Below are positions 1 through 12,198 of a stretch of DNA of 64,000 nucleotides, piece after piece. The translations under genes were made by a program, and so were the position numbers. The stretch lies in contig CADCXD010000001.1 in the NCBI GenBank assembly GCA_902806575.1, positions 3,658,001-3,722,000 of the forward strand. Direction: 5' to 3'. A model generated the notes under the pieces. That model made no database searches. It had not been told where the DNA came from and worked only from the letters and a program-made list of their open reading frames with translations. Origin of the DNA: Jackrogersella multiformis. Its lineage: Eukaryota; Ascomycota; Sordariomycetes; Xylariales; Hypoxylaceae. How positions within the stretch are numbered: the first letter of the stretch is position 1; every line of letters begins with the position of its first letter.

Positions 1-801
1 CATCAACATCAGAACCAGCCACCTCCCAATAGTATTGCGACGCCGCAAACCCCCACATTCCCGACTTCTGTTCAGAATAACGGCGCCAATAATACGTCAT
101 CTGGATCGACCCCTCTAAGCCCCGGCCCCGACTCCAGGGATAAGGAAAGAGTTGGCGTGATTTTAGAGATCAACAATGAATTGCTGCTAGAGGCCATGCA
201 GATCAATTATACCCGAGATATATTGAAGAAAGAGAGAACGTCTTCTAATGGGTTTGATGCTAATTCAAACGAGTCAGATAAGTCGACAGAGGAGGAAGAC
301 TCGTTAGCACAGGATTATCTACAGTAAGTAGATTTGTAGACCATTCGAAGATACATGCTAACTCATCTTCACAGTTGTATGCGTAGACTCCAGTCAAACT
401 TGTCATATTTGGCAGCATTGGCCGATAAGAAAGGCAATGTTCCAGCTGCGCCGTCTCCTACATATCTGAGGGCGCCACCACTAAACACTAGATTTAAGTT
501 GAAGATGATGGTAGGCCCGGACGGGTCGGAGAGTCAAGATGCGCCAGATCGGGAAGAGACAGCGAAATATATCCAAGAGCTGTATAAAAAGCTTCAAGGC
601 CTTTACCCAGGGATTGATCCGAATAAGGAACCAGTCTTTCCGGTTCCTCCTGGACGACAAGGCACACAGCCGGCGAATGTGGCAAAGCCAGGATCCAGAA
701 CACCTGGCCAACCTAGCCCCGTTCCTGGGAAGCAGAGAACGCCAAAGATGATGACTTCAGTGCCGCCGCCTTCTATGGCAAATATCGCGGCAGGGCCGTA
801 G
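1..801 (+). CDS. SSXT (SS18 N-terminal) domain protein, 5'-truncated by window edge
   Basis: Two visible exons, 1-323 and 375-801, joined by an intron with donor gtaagt and branch tgctaac. The frame is open from base 1, so the start lies outside the window; about 249 residues are visible. After a Pro/Asn/Gln-rich stretch comes a helix around VGVILEINNELLLEAM, then an acidic spacer, then across the intron DYLHCMRRLQSNLSYLAALA. These are the two conserved halves of the SSXT domain. In animals SS18 is a subunit of BAF (SWI/SNF) chromatin remodellers; a similar role in this fungus is inferred from the family. The C-terminal half is Pro-rich and low complexity (PGRQGTQP, PGQPSPVPG). A short spacer interrupts the domain between its two helices. 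The domain call is good; the complex it joins is not shown by the sequence. Confidence 0.75.
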
Positions 802-1961
802 AGGGATTTCAGGCCACTTGAATATATCTTTGCTTAAGTGGTTAGGATTATAGGTCAACGTTGGTGGATATATAATGCACGCTTTCAAAGTTTAAGGCTT
901 GGATGAGATTCAGCTTCCACTTATAAGGGAGTCTTGTGTTCCGTTGCACCTTGTATAGAAAAATACCCCGCTGACATTGAAGGTATTTGGTGGTAACGTT
1001 GTGGCCCGGAAGAGATGCTCATGGGCGTCGGCGTTCTATGTTAGGATGAGGCGCTGGTTCACTTTGGTCAGATCACGTATATACCATCACGAGGACATTG
1101 TACAGTTTTACGTTATGATTATAAAGGCCCTCAAAAGTTCGACTCAAATATAAAAGTTTTTTTTTCCGTATCTAGTTATTCTTAGGTAACCTTGCGTATT
1201 TCGCGATATTATCTACCCTTAAGCCAAGCACTTGGACTCTTCGAGGAGCTCGGGACTACTAGACCTGAAGATAGCGGTGACTAGAGTACTACTAAGAGGA
1301 AACGAAATGAAGCTTCGATATCAATACTATTATAGTTAAGGATGTATGGTGGGCTTGGCTATTCTAATAACGAGGGGAATGTGTAATGTGGATAACCCGT
1401 GGCCGTGTGCGTTCTGATATTTGTTTTTATTATTTCGGTAAGAGCGCTGAGGCCGCTACTCACCCTCGCTAAACTTATTTTCAACAAGGTTATGACTTGA
1501 CAAGTTGATAAGTTGAAGCGGCTATTCCCGTAGATGTTAACCTTAGATACACGTCTATATAGGTACCTAGGTAGATAAGCATATGATAGCCATTAGCCAT
1601 TAGCTGTGGAAATAAATAGTCATCCGTCAAAATATTTTGGCCGATTAATATATGAAAAGCGAATTTATAATTGTAATTCTCTACGGTCTTTCAAAAGCTA
1701 GCAGATGTCGACTCTAGTGTATTGTGCGAGGTGCGAGGCGGTAAGAGGATCGGTTCGATAAAGCACTTTAAGCGTAGCTCGGTTCGGAGGTGAGTGGAGA
1801 CGTTTATGCGTTAACTGTCGCGCGATTATGCGAGAAAGCGGCTCTTTCGCACAATCCAATCATGCAAGGCAAGTCGGGGTTTTTTTTCTTCCTTTGGTGG
1901 TGGTTGGGACCTCGGAACTTGGAAAATCAGGGACACACCTCCTGATATGTAGGTTGATAAA

Positions 1962-2020
1962 ACTACCTACTTAGGTACCTAGATACCTACCTGGAGGTAC
2001 GTATGTACTTACGTACTTAC
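1962..2020. repeat. Palindromic TAGG/CCTA microsatellite cluster
   Basis: Alternating ctacctac, ttaggtacctag and tacctacctgg units followed by gtacgtatgtacttacgtac. The strand switches at CCTAGG or GGTACC centres, so the stretch can fold on itself. The same motif family recurs in most intergenic regions of the window. Confidence 0.7.
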
Positions 2021-2158
2021 ACCATGATCATTCTTAGACATTACCCTATTTGTTACAATTAGTGAGTGTACGATCTTGCTGTAGGCATGTGGGTTATCTA
2101 TGAGGTCAGGTAGGTAAGTAAGAATGTGATTTGCATAGTAGAAATAGAGTAGAGCTAT

Positions 2159-2196
2159 ACTTACCTACCTAGGTAGCTGCCTAGGTACCCAGGTAT
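2159..2196. repeat. Palindromic TAGG/CCTA microsatellite cluster
   Basis: Consists of cttacctacctaggtagc followed by tgcctaggtacccaggta: two inverted CCTA/TAGG units side by side, each centred on CCTAGG. Confidence 0.7.
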
Positions 2197-3201
2197 GCTT
2201 AAATACCTCCTAGACCTTAAGGGGATGTCGTTTGTACCTACCTAGGTATTCGGGACTGCAGGTGGCAGGGCCAAATAAATTGTTAAGCAGGTAGGCAGCG
2301 GCTAATGCAGGCACGGTGTTTTAGTGACCAGTCAGCGTTCGAATTGGACAGCCGAGTTGGAATAGTAGGTGTAACTCATTAAACTTTATCCATGTAACCT
2401 TACGTGATAGGGTGATATGGTGATAGGGGAGTTCGTCCCGTCTACACTAGTTAACCTCCCCCATTCTTTAATCTTGTGAATGGCTTCCTTTAATCGTCGT
2501 TGGTCTTTCGCCTTGTACCCACTTGATTTGTTTCCCATTCGTTCGTTTCCCCTCCCTACAGGTACTTGAGCAAATTGAGAAAGCATTCATAATCGTTCTT
2601 TAGTGGTTGGTTATTCAGTATAAATCGTTCACTCCTTTAATGTCACACCAGTCCGTCTCTTTCCTTGATGTACTTGGGTAGTCTCCACCAGCGAACCGAC
2701 ATGCCCTTACCTAGTCTAGCAATTGACATTGCATATCCCTGAAATATCTCTTGCTAGACCTAACCCATTGTAAGCATCGATCTCGACCCCTCGACAAGGC
2801 AAAGAGGAAAACATACAAGCCGATTGTCTCGCGAATCCCTGAACGAAGCCCACTTCTATCCAGCTCCCCCTGTTGCCTTGGCAGGTAACATTCAAGGATT
2901 GGGTAGACCGTGGTTTTGTGGACGAATCCGTCTTGATTTCTACCTTTCGTGTTAAGTATCTAGAATTAGCTACACCATTACGAACAACATTGGACACATC
3001 TATCGCTTCCCGAAGCCGTTCGCCATACTCGTCTACTGTCGATGTACTAATTAGCTACCTACCCAACGTGACTCGAGACTCCAATTGACCTCGGGCGGGC
3101 AAGGCTTAAGCCTCAAAAGATTAAGAGGCGTTTGGTTGTAGATCGGCCATTCCAGCGTCTTCCGACCACCGTGATTTCAGCTCGAAGGCTTGCGCCGCGT
3201 G

Positions 3202-6200
3202 ATGGAGCGGGACCCCGAGGGCCAGCAGCAGAAAAATGAAGGCTCCCCGATTAAAACCATCCCAACTCGGGTCGAATCGAACGGAATGAAATCGCCTATC
3301 GAGAAGGACGAACGCAGGATGCCGGAGCACGATTCGATGGTGACAGTCCGGTTGTCAGAGCCACCTTCCTTGTCGGTGAATACGGACTTTCCGCCGAACG
3401 GATTACCTTTTAGAAAGAGCATCTGGGGACATGAGTGCACGCCTACAAGTGCAACTGCGCCAACTGCGACAGGTGCAACAACAAGCGCAAGAGAGAGAGG
3501 AGTCAAGGAAATCACTATGGGGAAAGAAAATAATGAGATGGAAGTGAAAACGCCGGCCGACGCTCCTAAAACTTTGCTGCAGGAACTACAAAATCCCACC
3601 ACCATTCGAGAAGAAGAAGATCAGATAGACGACAACGACAACGACCTGATGGACGAATCTGACACCGAAGAGGTCGACTGGGACCAATTGCAAAAGAAAG
3701 AAGACGAACAAGTAAAAAAACAAGACGATAATGTATGCTCCACGCTTTATTCTATTTTTATCATCTAATCAGGTCGAGTCAGCATTAGCTGGTTGGGTAC
3801 TGAATGACTGGATGGGATCGAGTAATGGGCCAGATTTACGACGACGATGCTGACAAGATCCCCCACAATTTAGTCTACAGCCTTACTACTAGCACGACTC
3901 GAACAAGAGAACAACAAACTGGCCATAAACCCGAAAAGTATTCAGGTCAAGGTCATCGAACAACAACCAACCCGTCGACCCAGGCCGCCATCAATGGCGC
4001 AGATGCGAGACATGGTCAACGGGCCAACGCCAATGGCCCTACGATACTCGGTCCTCCCTCCCCCGCCCATGACCGATCTCGAATTCTACATGGCCCTCGT
4101 CAAGGACTACCAGCAGACCGCTGCCCGTCTTCCTACTTTGCTATCCAGGAAGATTCGAAAGGGCGTGCCGCCACCGCTGCGAGGAGTCGTCTGGCAGAGC
4201 ATGGCTGGCGCCCGTGATAGCTTTCTTCTGGAACAATTCGACAGACTCTGCGGCGAGTCGAGTCCCTACGAGGGAATCATCGGCAAGGACCTGGGCAGAA
4301 GTTTTCCTGGCGTGGATATGTTCCGAGACCCGGACGGCGACGGACAGAGGATGCTCGGAAGAGTGCTGAAATGCTTTAGTCTCTACGATCAGAAGATTGG
4401 ATACTGCCAAGGACTTGCGTTCTTAGTCGGTCCTCTACTGATGCATATGCCAGATAGTCAGGCTTTCTGTGTCCTAGTTCGGTAAGCACCTACTTTTGAT
4501 TATAACGCATATTGCACTTAGGAATGCCACTAGCTGACTAGTATACTCGATAATAGGTTGATGGACTATTACGATCTACGATCGTGCTTCTTGCCTGACC
4601 TGTCAGGTTTGCACGTTCGCATCTATCAGTTCCGTGAATTGCTTCGGTTGAATCTGCCCACTTTATCGAACCATCTGGACGAACTACAGGTCGACCCAGC
4701 CTACGTTTCACAATGGTTCCTCTCCTTTTTTGCCGTGACGTGCCCCTTGCCGATGTTGTTTCGTATCTACGATGTGATATTTGCCGAGGGTGCGTCGGAG
4801 ACTATTATGCGGGTAGCCCTGTCGCTCATGCGAAAAAACGAGAGCCGCATCTTGGCCTGTCCCGAACTCGAAGATGTGATGCAACTCCTTTTATCTCGAG
4901 GCCTGTGGGATTGTTATCATTACAACGCCGATGAATTTGTTGACGATTTCGTTAGTCTATCTAGCGTCGTATCGCGAGAGAAATTAGCCCAGCTTGAGCA
5001 GGGGTATCGCGAGGAAAAGATCGCCAGTGCCAATGCCGCGCGAGCGGCCGATGTTACCACAGCCGCCTCCCGCTTTTTGGGCCGTCTGTGGACAACGAGC
5101 ACTTCCTCCCCGAAATCAGGATCTCTCTCTCCGGGTCTCACCGCACCGCTGAGACCGTTAAGCATGCTGCGCCGAAGTGCCTCGAAACAGAGCCTGACCT
5201 CGACGCTGAATTCCATGGAAGCCAGCTCAGCTAGCGTTCTTAGTAGTGTATCCACTGATGCGACCACCATATCTCGCGATTCTTCCAATGCTGACGACTC
5301 GTCCTTCACCCGCGAATCGACGCCAATTGTGACGAAGCAACACTCTAGCCGCAATGCACCCGACAAGAATCTGCATACTCAGATCGAGGACCTTCTCACC
5401 GCCCTCAGCGAACTACAGCGAAACCATACGCTATTGGCTACGCAGCTTCAACAAGAAAGAGAAGAAAGAGAAGAGGATAAAAAGGCGGTCAAGTCATTGC
5501 TAGACGGGCTGAAGAGGAAAGCTGGGGACGAGCCGGCTGAGACTCTAGAGGATGACAAGACTCTTGATAACCAAGCAGAAGACAAAGAAGACGAAGGAAA
5601 GAGGTCAGCTGATGAACGACTATCCATCCTGGTGGAGGCGGTCGAGAGTCGTTTCTGTGATGAAGAGGGACGTAAGCGCAGGTCGTCCTCTTTACTGACC
5701 AAGGCACAACTTCGCGACGAACTGGCCAGGACAAAGGAACATCTTAGAATTGAGATGTCTAAGACTAAAGAATTCAATCGCCGGATCGATGATCTCGGAC
5801 AAGAGGCCAACACAGTACGAGAACAACTTCGCGAGAGTCATGTCCACGTTCGAAGCCTTCACCAGGACAAACAACGTCTCGAGAGACAGGTCCACACTAT
5901 GCGTGTGCGAGCTTCAGCCGAGACGCCCGGATCGACGCCGGAGTCCGGAAGTTGGTTCTCGACGACGACCGGCCTGACTGCTGCCGGCGGCACTAGCGCT
6001 GGTAAGGGTCTTCGAGAATTGAAGCTCGGACGTAGCAAGTCGACGCCCAACACACAATCAGCCTTCGCCTCGCGTAATACGTCGCTGGTCAGGACGCAAA
6101 CGGACCCAGTCACCTCGAGCGAGCATGAACTTCTTGTTTCGGAGCTGGTACATGCTAAGACGGCCGAGGCAATAGCTCGCCAGGAAGCCGACGAATGGAA

Positions 6201-6408
6201 GCAGAAACTCGAGACTCTACGGAAGACTTACGGACTCGGCCCCTCGGAGGCGCCTACTGCTACAGTGGCTTCTACTGCGATGGGAATGATTGGACGGTTT
6301 ACAACCACAGTATCGGAAGCAGGTGGTGGCGTTAAGAATCCTACTCCTGCGACCACACCAACGTTGGCTGCTCCTAACGTTGGTGGCTTCTGGGGTTGGC
6401 GACGATAG
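3202..6408 (+). CDS. GYP5: Gyp5-like TBC-domain Rab GTPase-activating protein
   Basis: Best model has four exons: 3202-3732, 3773-3791, 3881-4481 and 4557-6408, about 1000 residues. The N-terminal third is acidic and disordered. The TBC domain begins near residue 280 with RGVVWQ. It shows the arginine-finger motif IIGKDLGRSFPG and the glutamine-finger motif IGYCQG, so catalysis should be intact. A long C-terminal coiled coil (Lys/Glu/Arg-rich, residues about 610-790) and a terminal GFWGWRR follow. Yeast Gyp5 acts on Sec4/Ypt1 in polarised exocytosis; that role here is inferred. The 19-nt second exon is my inference: it restores the frame and gives VESALALLLARLEQE. A longer second exon, 3773-3821, also keeps the frame. 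ATG 3202 is the first in frame after a stop at 3172, but a splice-like site just upstream leaves the N terminus uncertain. Confidence 0.85.
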
Positions 6409-7063
6409 AGGTGGGTTGTTACAGGATAGCTTGGACGGCGCAGTATAGAATATGCGGCGTTGCGAGGTGGAGGGCAACGACGGGGCGGCTTAATTCATTT
6501 TCGGAACGATCATTCTCGGGAGGGCGGGAATTTGTGCATTTCTAACGGCGACTTGTCGAGACAGGCTGCATCTGTGCAGCGGCGCATAAGCTTCATCTTA
6601 CTTATCGTAATCACTTATTCCGGCCCCGTATATTCAGACAGGGGTTATAGGCTAGGCGGGCGCCTCTCTTTCCTTTTCTTCGCATTCGATATTCACCTAG
6701 CTAAAGGGGTAGGTAGACATGATATCTCGAAGACCTACCACGCGCGCGCGCAGACAAAGAAAGGAGTGGAGTAGAGTGGCAGCTTTGGAAAGGCAAACGT
6801 GGGGACTGATTTTGCTTTATGGCTCGTAGCAAGCAAGCAAACAGGCAGGCAAGAAAAGCTATCATGATATCCAAATACAACTTTGCTTATCTTGTCATTG
6901 CCTTGCCTACCTATCGACATCAAATTATCGAAGTGCTTGCATCCATGGATGAGTTCTATTCGATATTGTGTACATATGCATGCGTCTCGTACATATTATA
7001 ATGCGCTGTTATGTAGGGGGTTTTCTCCAGTTATGCCCACTATGTAGGTGCACTATGTATGCA

Positions 7064-7099
7064 CTAGAGATATTAGAGATATTAGAGATGTTAGAGATG
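7064..7099. repeat. Nonamer tandem repeat (ATTAGAGAT)n
   Basis: Roughly four head-to-tail copies of a nine-base unit ATTAGAGAT; the first and last copies differ by one base. Confidence 0.8.
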
Positions 7100-7362
7100 C
7101 CATAATTTCGATCCTGCATATGTGCTTCGGAGGTAGGTCCACTAGGGTATCTACAAGTAGACACCTATACATATAAGTATTACCTAAGGACCTAGGTTAG
7201 GTATGTGTCGTATGTGCTAGTGTATATGTACCGTAGTGATGACGAGTTCAAGGTGAAAGGTATTATGACCAAGATGTAATGATCTCACAGCCCGTTATGG
7301 AATGCGTCATTTGGGCCGCCCCGTCCGCCTGAGGGAGATGTCACAGGCGAAAGTTGGTCTCC

Positions 7363-7386
7363 GGAGGGGGAGGGGGGGAGGGGGGG
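7363..7386 (+). repeat. G-rich tract, potential G-quadruplex
   Basis: Runs of five, seven and seven or so guanines separated by single adenines on the plus strand. The runs are long enough to supply four G-triplets. Folding is inference only. Confidence 0.5.
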
Positions 7387-7420
7387 TCCGGTAGAAGACT
7401 AGAAGTTCTAGAATGGAGAT

Positions 7421-7444
7421 GTGTCGTGTGTCGTGTGTCGTGTG
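7421..7444. repeat. TGTCGTG short tandem repeat
   Basis: Three near-perfect copies of a seven-base unit, gtgtcgt, head to tail. Confidence 0.75.
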
Positions 7445-8226
7445 CTCATGGCGGATAATCACATGTAATAGTGCAACATGCTAGGTAGGTAGGTGTAGGT
7501 AGGTAGACTAAACTTAGTATTGGAAAGTGACGACGTTTAGTTCGGCGTGGGGTTGGATGCATATCGCACAATATACGGCAGAATAATGCAATACATACCT
7601 ACCTAGCACTAGGTACCTACGATGAAGAAAAAAATGATTTATGTCTTAGGAACAAGGTAAGGTAAGGTGCTTATCGCGGTGCCATATAGAGAGTTGTACC
7701 GGGGTTAATATGTTTGTTTTAGATGAATACATTACATATCCATGGATGTATTCAGAGGTATCAAGTGCTATCTATATCATTTATATATTGACAGTCGTAA
7801 CCGGACTTGATAGCATGACAACATGTGACGTTTGATCCGGACCAAAAAAGAGAACTGGTGACTTAGGGCACAATTCTAGTGTACGGAAACGCTATGATAG
7901 CTCTCAGGGTTTAGAAACGTGGGTTAGAAACGTTTCGAAGTAATTAGGAGGTACCTAGGTAGCTGCCCACCGAACGAATGTACCTAGGTAAGCAGCAAAG
8001 GTGGCTTCGGTACCATGTGGATAGAGCCCTGGAGGTACGGGCTTTCACGAAATAAGGGAACTCCAGTGGTCCCTGCCCTGAGGTGTGGCTGTTACTGTAG
8101 CAGCAGCTGCACTTACCGATTGATTCTCAATAAGACGGGATGCTGGTTGGTTGGTCAGGCAGGTGCATCATGATGGCCCTAGCGTAGCGTCATAACACCA
8201 GGCACTAGCCACATTTCGATATGGGA

Positions 8227-8283
8227 AGTAGGTACCTACCTGTATCTACCTAGGAGGTAGGTGGGTAGGTGGGTAGGTGGGTG
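8227..8283. repeat. TAGG microsatellite with GGTGGGTA tandem
   Basis: Begins as palindromic aggtacctacctg, changes to ctacctaggaggtaggt, then runs as tandem GGTAGGTG units on one strand. It is a strand-biased variant of the window-wide motif. Confidence 0.7.
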
Positions 8284-8688
8284 ACTAGGCGACCCTAAAG
8301 CAGCGGAGTTCCCAGCGCTGGGTTCTGGGTCTTGGGTCTAATCTTTTTGATGAAATCACTCCTTTTTTTATTTTATTGCCTGGGCTTCAGATCCCGTCAA
8401 TCCGCTAACACTAACATCCCCTACCAACTAAACTACCAACAATCCTGAAATTCTTCTCTCCCGCTCCCGCACAAACAAAGCAGCGGAAAATCTTGACGGC
8501 TTCTATTTCTGTTGCTTGGACTTTACCTTCTTCCTCTCCTCACTCGATACAAAAACCCATAAATACCTATCCTGCTGTTTTACAAGTAAGTTTCTTTGTT
8601 GATTTTGATCCGATCTGATTTTTGTTTGATTCGCTTTCTTGCTGTTGTCGACAGCCAACTCGATATACCAAGCACCAAGCACCAAGAC

Positions 8689-8719
8689 AGAACTGGAATA
8701 GAACTGGAATAGAACTGGA
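8689..8719. repeat. AGAACTGGAAT tandem repeat
   Basis: Nearly three copies of an eleven-base unit immediately after agcaccaagcaccaag, itself a short duplication. It lies about 170 bases before the reticulon start, so it may be in the leader. Confidence 0.75.
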
Positions 8720-8892
8720 GCTCACCCACAAATTCTAAAGGGAATATCATCCGGCCCTCCGAACAGAGAACAGCACCATTGATTCTCTTCTCCCTTTCGC
8801 TACAGGCTACCCTCTACATATTATTTACACCATAATAATATTTACATCACCAACAACCAACCGCCAACACTAAACACTAAACACCATTCGCG

Positions 8893-10317
8893 ATGGCAGA
8901 CATTGCAACCGACACAGCTGCCAATGGCAGTTCCGTTGATTCTCTCAAAGGCAGTATGGTAAGTTTATTGAATACTGAATCCATTCAAGATCCAAGCCCA
9001 TCTTATCACCGCGCCACCGTTGCCGTTACCGTTGGAGAATAACGTCCAGCTAACCCTTCAATAGTATCTCGAGATTTAATACAACTACACCCCCTCGATC
9101 TCTCAGCATCATGACAGCTAACCTCTCCCAACCTTAGATGCCCATGCTGCTTATAACCAAATCGCATCCGGTATGTTTTCACGAAGAATAATCCCTACTC
9201 TTGGATCCGTGACATAGTGTCGGACGTTATCATAACTAACCTTGACCGCATCGCAGGCCCCGTTGCTCAAAATGTCAAGAACCAGAGTGCAAAGACAACT
9301 GCCGAGTTCTCCAACCTAGCCAATGCCCGCCAAACACCTTCGCAACCTGCTGCCACTGGCCAACCACTGACACATTATCATTCGTTCTTCTCCGAGCTGC
9401 TGTCGTGGAACAACCCTCGTAAGCTCGGACTCTCCGCCCTCTTCTTCCCCCCCTCTCCCCTCTCCCCTCTATAACCCCCATACTGATAACCTATTATAGG
9501 AGCATCCGCCATCGCATACGTTTCCGTTGTGTCGTTAATCTTCGTGGCTAGATACCTCGACGTTCTCCGATACACCTTCAAGCTCACATGGATGGCCCTA
9601 GGCGTCACCGTCCTTGCCGAGGCCGCCGGGAAGGCAGTCTTGGGCAATGGTCTTGCTACTCAGCTCCGACCTCGCAAGTACTACACAGTTCCACGGGAAA
9701 CACTTGATTCTCTGATCGGTGATGTCCATGAGCTCGTCAACTTCTTTGTCATCGAGTCTCAACGAATCTTCTTCGCTGAGAATGTCACCGCCTCCGCTCT
9801 TGTGAGTACACCCGCGAACGCGATATCTACTAGGCTGTCTACTAGGCTCTAGAGCACCTGTAGCATCTTGCTAACAATAAGTTGTTAGGCTGCTTTTGGA
9901 TCATTCCTGTCGTACTACCTTATCAAGATCGTCCCATACTGGGGTCTTGCTTTAATGACTACTACCCTCTTGTTCTTCGCGCCTTTGGTCTACTCTACCA
10001 ACCAGGAGCTCATCGACAACTATCTCAAGCAGGTCTCTGACGTAGTCAACAGCCAAACAGAGCAGCTGCGCCAGGTCGCTAGCAAGCACACGTCGCAGGC
10101 AACTGAGATCACTAAGCAGTACATGGGTGATTACACTGCCAAGGCCCAGCAGATGCTTCGTGGTCAGTCGGCTTCCCCGGCGACTGCACCGAAGCCAGCT
10201 TCTCAGTCCAACCTTCAGGAATCCGACTTCCCTAAGGCCCCCAAGAAGGACTTGCACAGCGAGGAGGAGGAGGAGGAGTCTAGCGAGGAAGAGGACGAGC
10301 CTTTGATCTCTGCCTAG
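8893..10317 (+). CDS. RTN1: Reticulon-like ER-shaping protein
   Basis: Five exons: 8893-8950 (or to 8958), 9138-9170, 9257-9418, 9500-9801 and 9889-10317, about 327 residues. Reticulon domain: entry motif HYHSFFSELLSWNNPR, then a first hairpin membrane segment (ASAIAYVSVVSLIFVARYLD), a hydrophilic loop, a second hairpin (AAFGSFLSYYLIKIVPYWGL and LLFFAPLVY), and a C-terminal amphipathic tail ending in an acidic run and EPLISA. Reticulons bend tubular ER and interact with tubule and nuclear-pore factors; this is family knowledge. Exon 2 onward is phase-consistent. Exon 1 is not: the strong gtaagt donor at 8959 leaves phase 0, whereas exon 2 needs phase 1. A GC-AG intron starting at 8951 (AAAG|GCAGTA) repairs the frame without extra exons. 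The reticulon identity is secure; only the N-terminal splice is doubtful. Confidence 0.88.
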
Positions 10318-12198
10318 ACGACCGCTAGGCGACGTGGCCGACAACAATTCCCCCCTCGATACATAACGTATACCCACCCCGGTTCGCGAGACCCGACTGG
10401 TATGGCACGGCAACTTGATATGACTCATGGCATAGAAAGATACGAGACATTGCGAGATTTTGAAGCCTCCTCGATGGGGGCCGCATGATTTTCGCCTATG
10501 ACTTTCCTTAACAATGAGAATGAGCCGCTAGGCGGATTTGGTTTTCTGGCGTGGGAGTAATGGTTTCAGTACCTAAAGGAAACGGTTTCGACTTTGGTAG
10601 CCTCTTCGGCGGCGACGGATGACAGATATGTAGTATTCACGTGCGGGCTCGTTAGGTGGCAAAGCTTCCGCATCGTCGGCCAGAAGGAATCAGATTGTGC
10701 TGACGAGCGTTGGAATGATGTCTTTACGGGTTAAGAACGAAAGCAGTCAGTCCAACGGCGAGGCGAAGTTGGGAACGCGCGGATAATTATTAGTGAATGA
10801 GAATGGCTTTTGCATTAGCAGTAACAGCAAACGAGTTTTTGGAGGGGGGGCTGTGACGTGAGACGAGGGCGCGGCGGGGAGGACAATACGTAACTTGCGT
10901 GCTTAGTATGATAGTAATTTTCGACGGTTTTCCCTTCTAACGATACACTCTAGGTATGTGTCTGTCTGGGCTGTGGTCGTTTTTTCTGTGATTGGTGATG
11001 ACACTTAGGTACTTAGTATAGGTGTATGTGCTGAGGTAGGTACGTAGTGCTTGGTGATATGATGTTTAAAGGTCCATGGCACGTAAGATATCTCTACAGG
11101 CTCGCTTGTTACGAGTAGTTGTGAAGCCTAGCTGGGGGGCTTGTTATTACTAGCTACTCTTTCGCTTTAAAACTTATAAGTGTCTAGGTGTTTAGGCGAG
11201 TTGAAATCAAAAGGTCAAGCTTCGATTTCTGGCCCTGCTCTATTTAACGTCTGGGGGAAGTTCAAGGGAGGTTTATGGATGTGATTTATACACATAGGTG
11301 CCTTTGGTAGGTAATCGATGAGTACTTTATTATACATTTTGGTGTTATTTAGGGATTGTGTAAACTAGGTGAGTGGCTAGGTAACTTACTGGCTAACGAA
11401 GTATACCTAGAAAGAGGACATGACAGTTTCACAATAAATCGAATACAGTAACAAGCCATAAATATATAGGTACCTATCCAGTACAAGACGAGGTTCGTTG
11501 TCGGCTAGTCCATGGGTCTAGAAGCCGAATGTCCAACATCGGGAGCGTAGCTTGTATAGCAACACTTTTTGTCAGCGACGCAGCATTCTACTTCTAGGTG
11601 GTGTGAGGTGGTAAATACTACAGTTTAAATCCGCTTTCTAACATTACTATCCCAGCTGCTGAACTAAGGATACGGATATCGGTTCTGAGGACACGAGACA
11701 AAGCAAGAGGACTCGTTATTCGGGACAGTCGGATAGGCTGATTTAGACAACTCTAGCACTCATAATATGAATAGGTAGGTAGGTACCTATGTATGGCTAC
11801 CGGGTAGACATGTCACAACTTGCAATCACATAGACGAAAAGGATCGTAAAAAGAGCCGATTTCCTATTTAGTGTACATAGATATGAAGTATAGCGAGAAG
11901 GGCGTAGCAGAAAGCAGGGAATGGAAATTAGCGACCTAGACTCACTACCTAATCCGCCAACGCCTCGTGATTAATCGTCATACTCAACGGCTTCACTTCC
12001 CCCGGAACCCCATCCTTGCGGCCGATCACAGCAAGGTATGAAGCGCCATGCTGCTTTTGTTCCTCATCAAGATCTACACAAGATCTAAACGAAAGCATCG
12101 CATCCAATTCGTTACTTATGAAAAGCAGAAGCAAAACCCCCTTATCCATAGTATCACGCAGCTAAACGACGCGAGAAGGTGCTATACGACAGGTAAGA
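10318..12198. other. Convergent intergenic region, reticulon to TOP2
   Basis: About 1.9 kb between the 3' ends of two convergent genes. It contains small TAGG clusters (for example 11770-11795) and otherwise unremarkable sequence. No convincing coding signal or RNA gene seen. Confidence 0.6.

Larger units (their letters stand above)
802..3201. other. Intergenic region with TAGG/CCTA microsatellites
   Basis: About 2.4 kb between the SSXT gene and the Gyp5-like gene. It holds several palindromic ACCTAGGT/AGGTACCT clusters (densest at 1962-2020 and 2159-2196). No open frame here has gene-like composition or a credible splice partner. The final stretch ends in gatttcag at 3173-3180, which resembles a splice acceptor just before the Gyp5 reading frame, so a 5' UTR intron or an upstream exon is possible. 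Confidence 0.6.
6409..8892. other. Intergenic region with tandem repeats and a G-rich tract
   Basis: About 2.5 kb between the Gyp5-like and reticulon genes. It contains TAGG/CCTA clusters, a nonamer tandem (7064-7099), a TGTCGTG tandem (7421-7444), a G-rich tract (7363-7386), and an AGAACTGGAAT tandem (8689-8719) in the presumed reticulon promoter or leader. Small open frames here lack gene-like composition. Confidence 0.6.

Noticed and set aside
2716..3605. Open frames on both strands before the Gyp5-like gene
   Set aside because: No motif; the minus-strand one is antisense to the Gyp5 N-terminal exon, and the plus-strand one at 2873-3088 cannot be joined in phase with a good donor.
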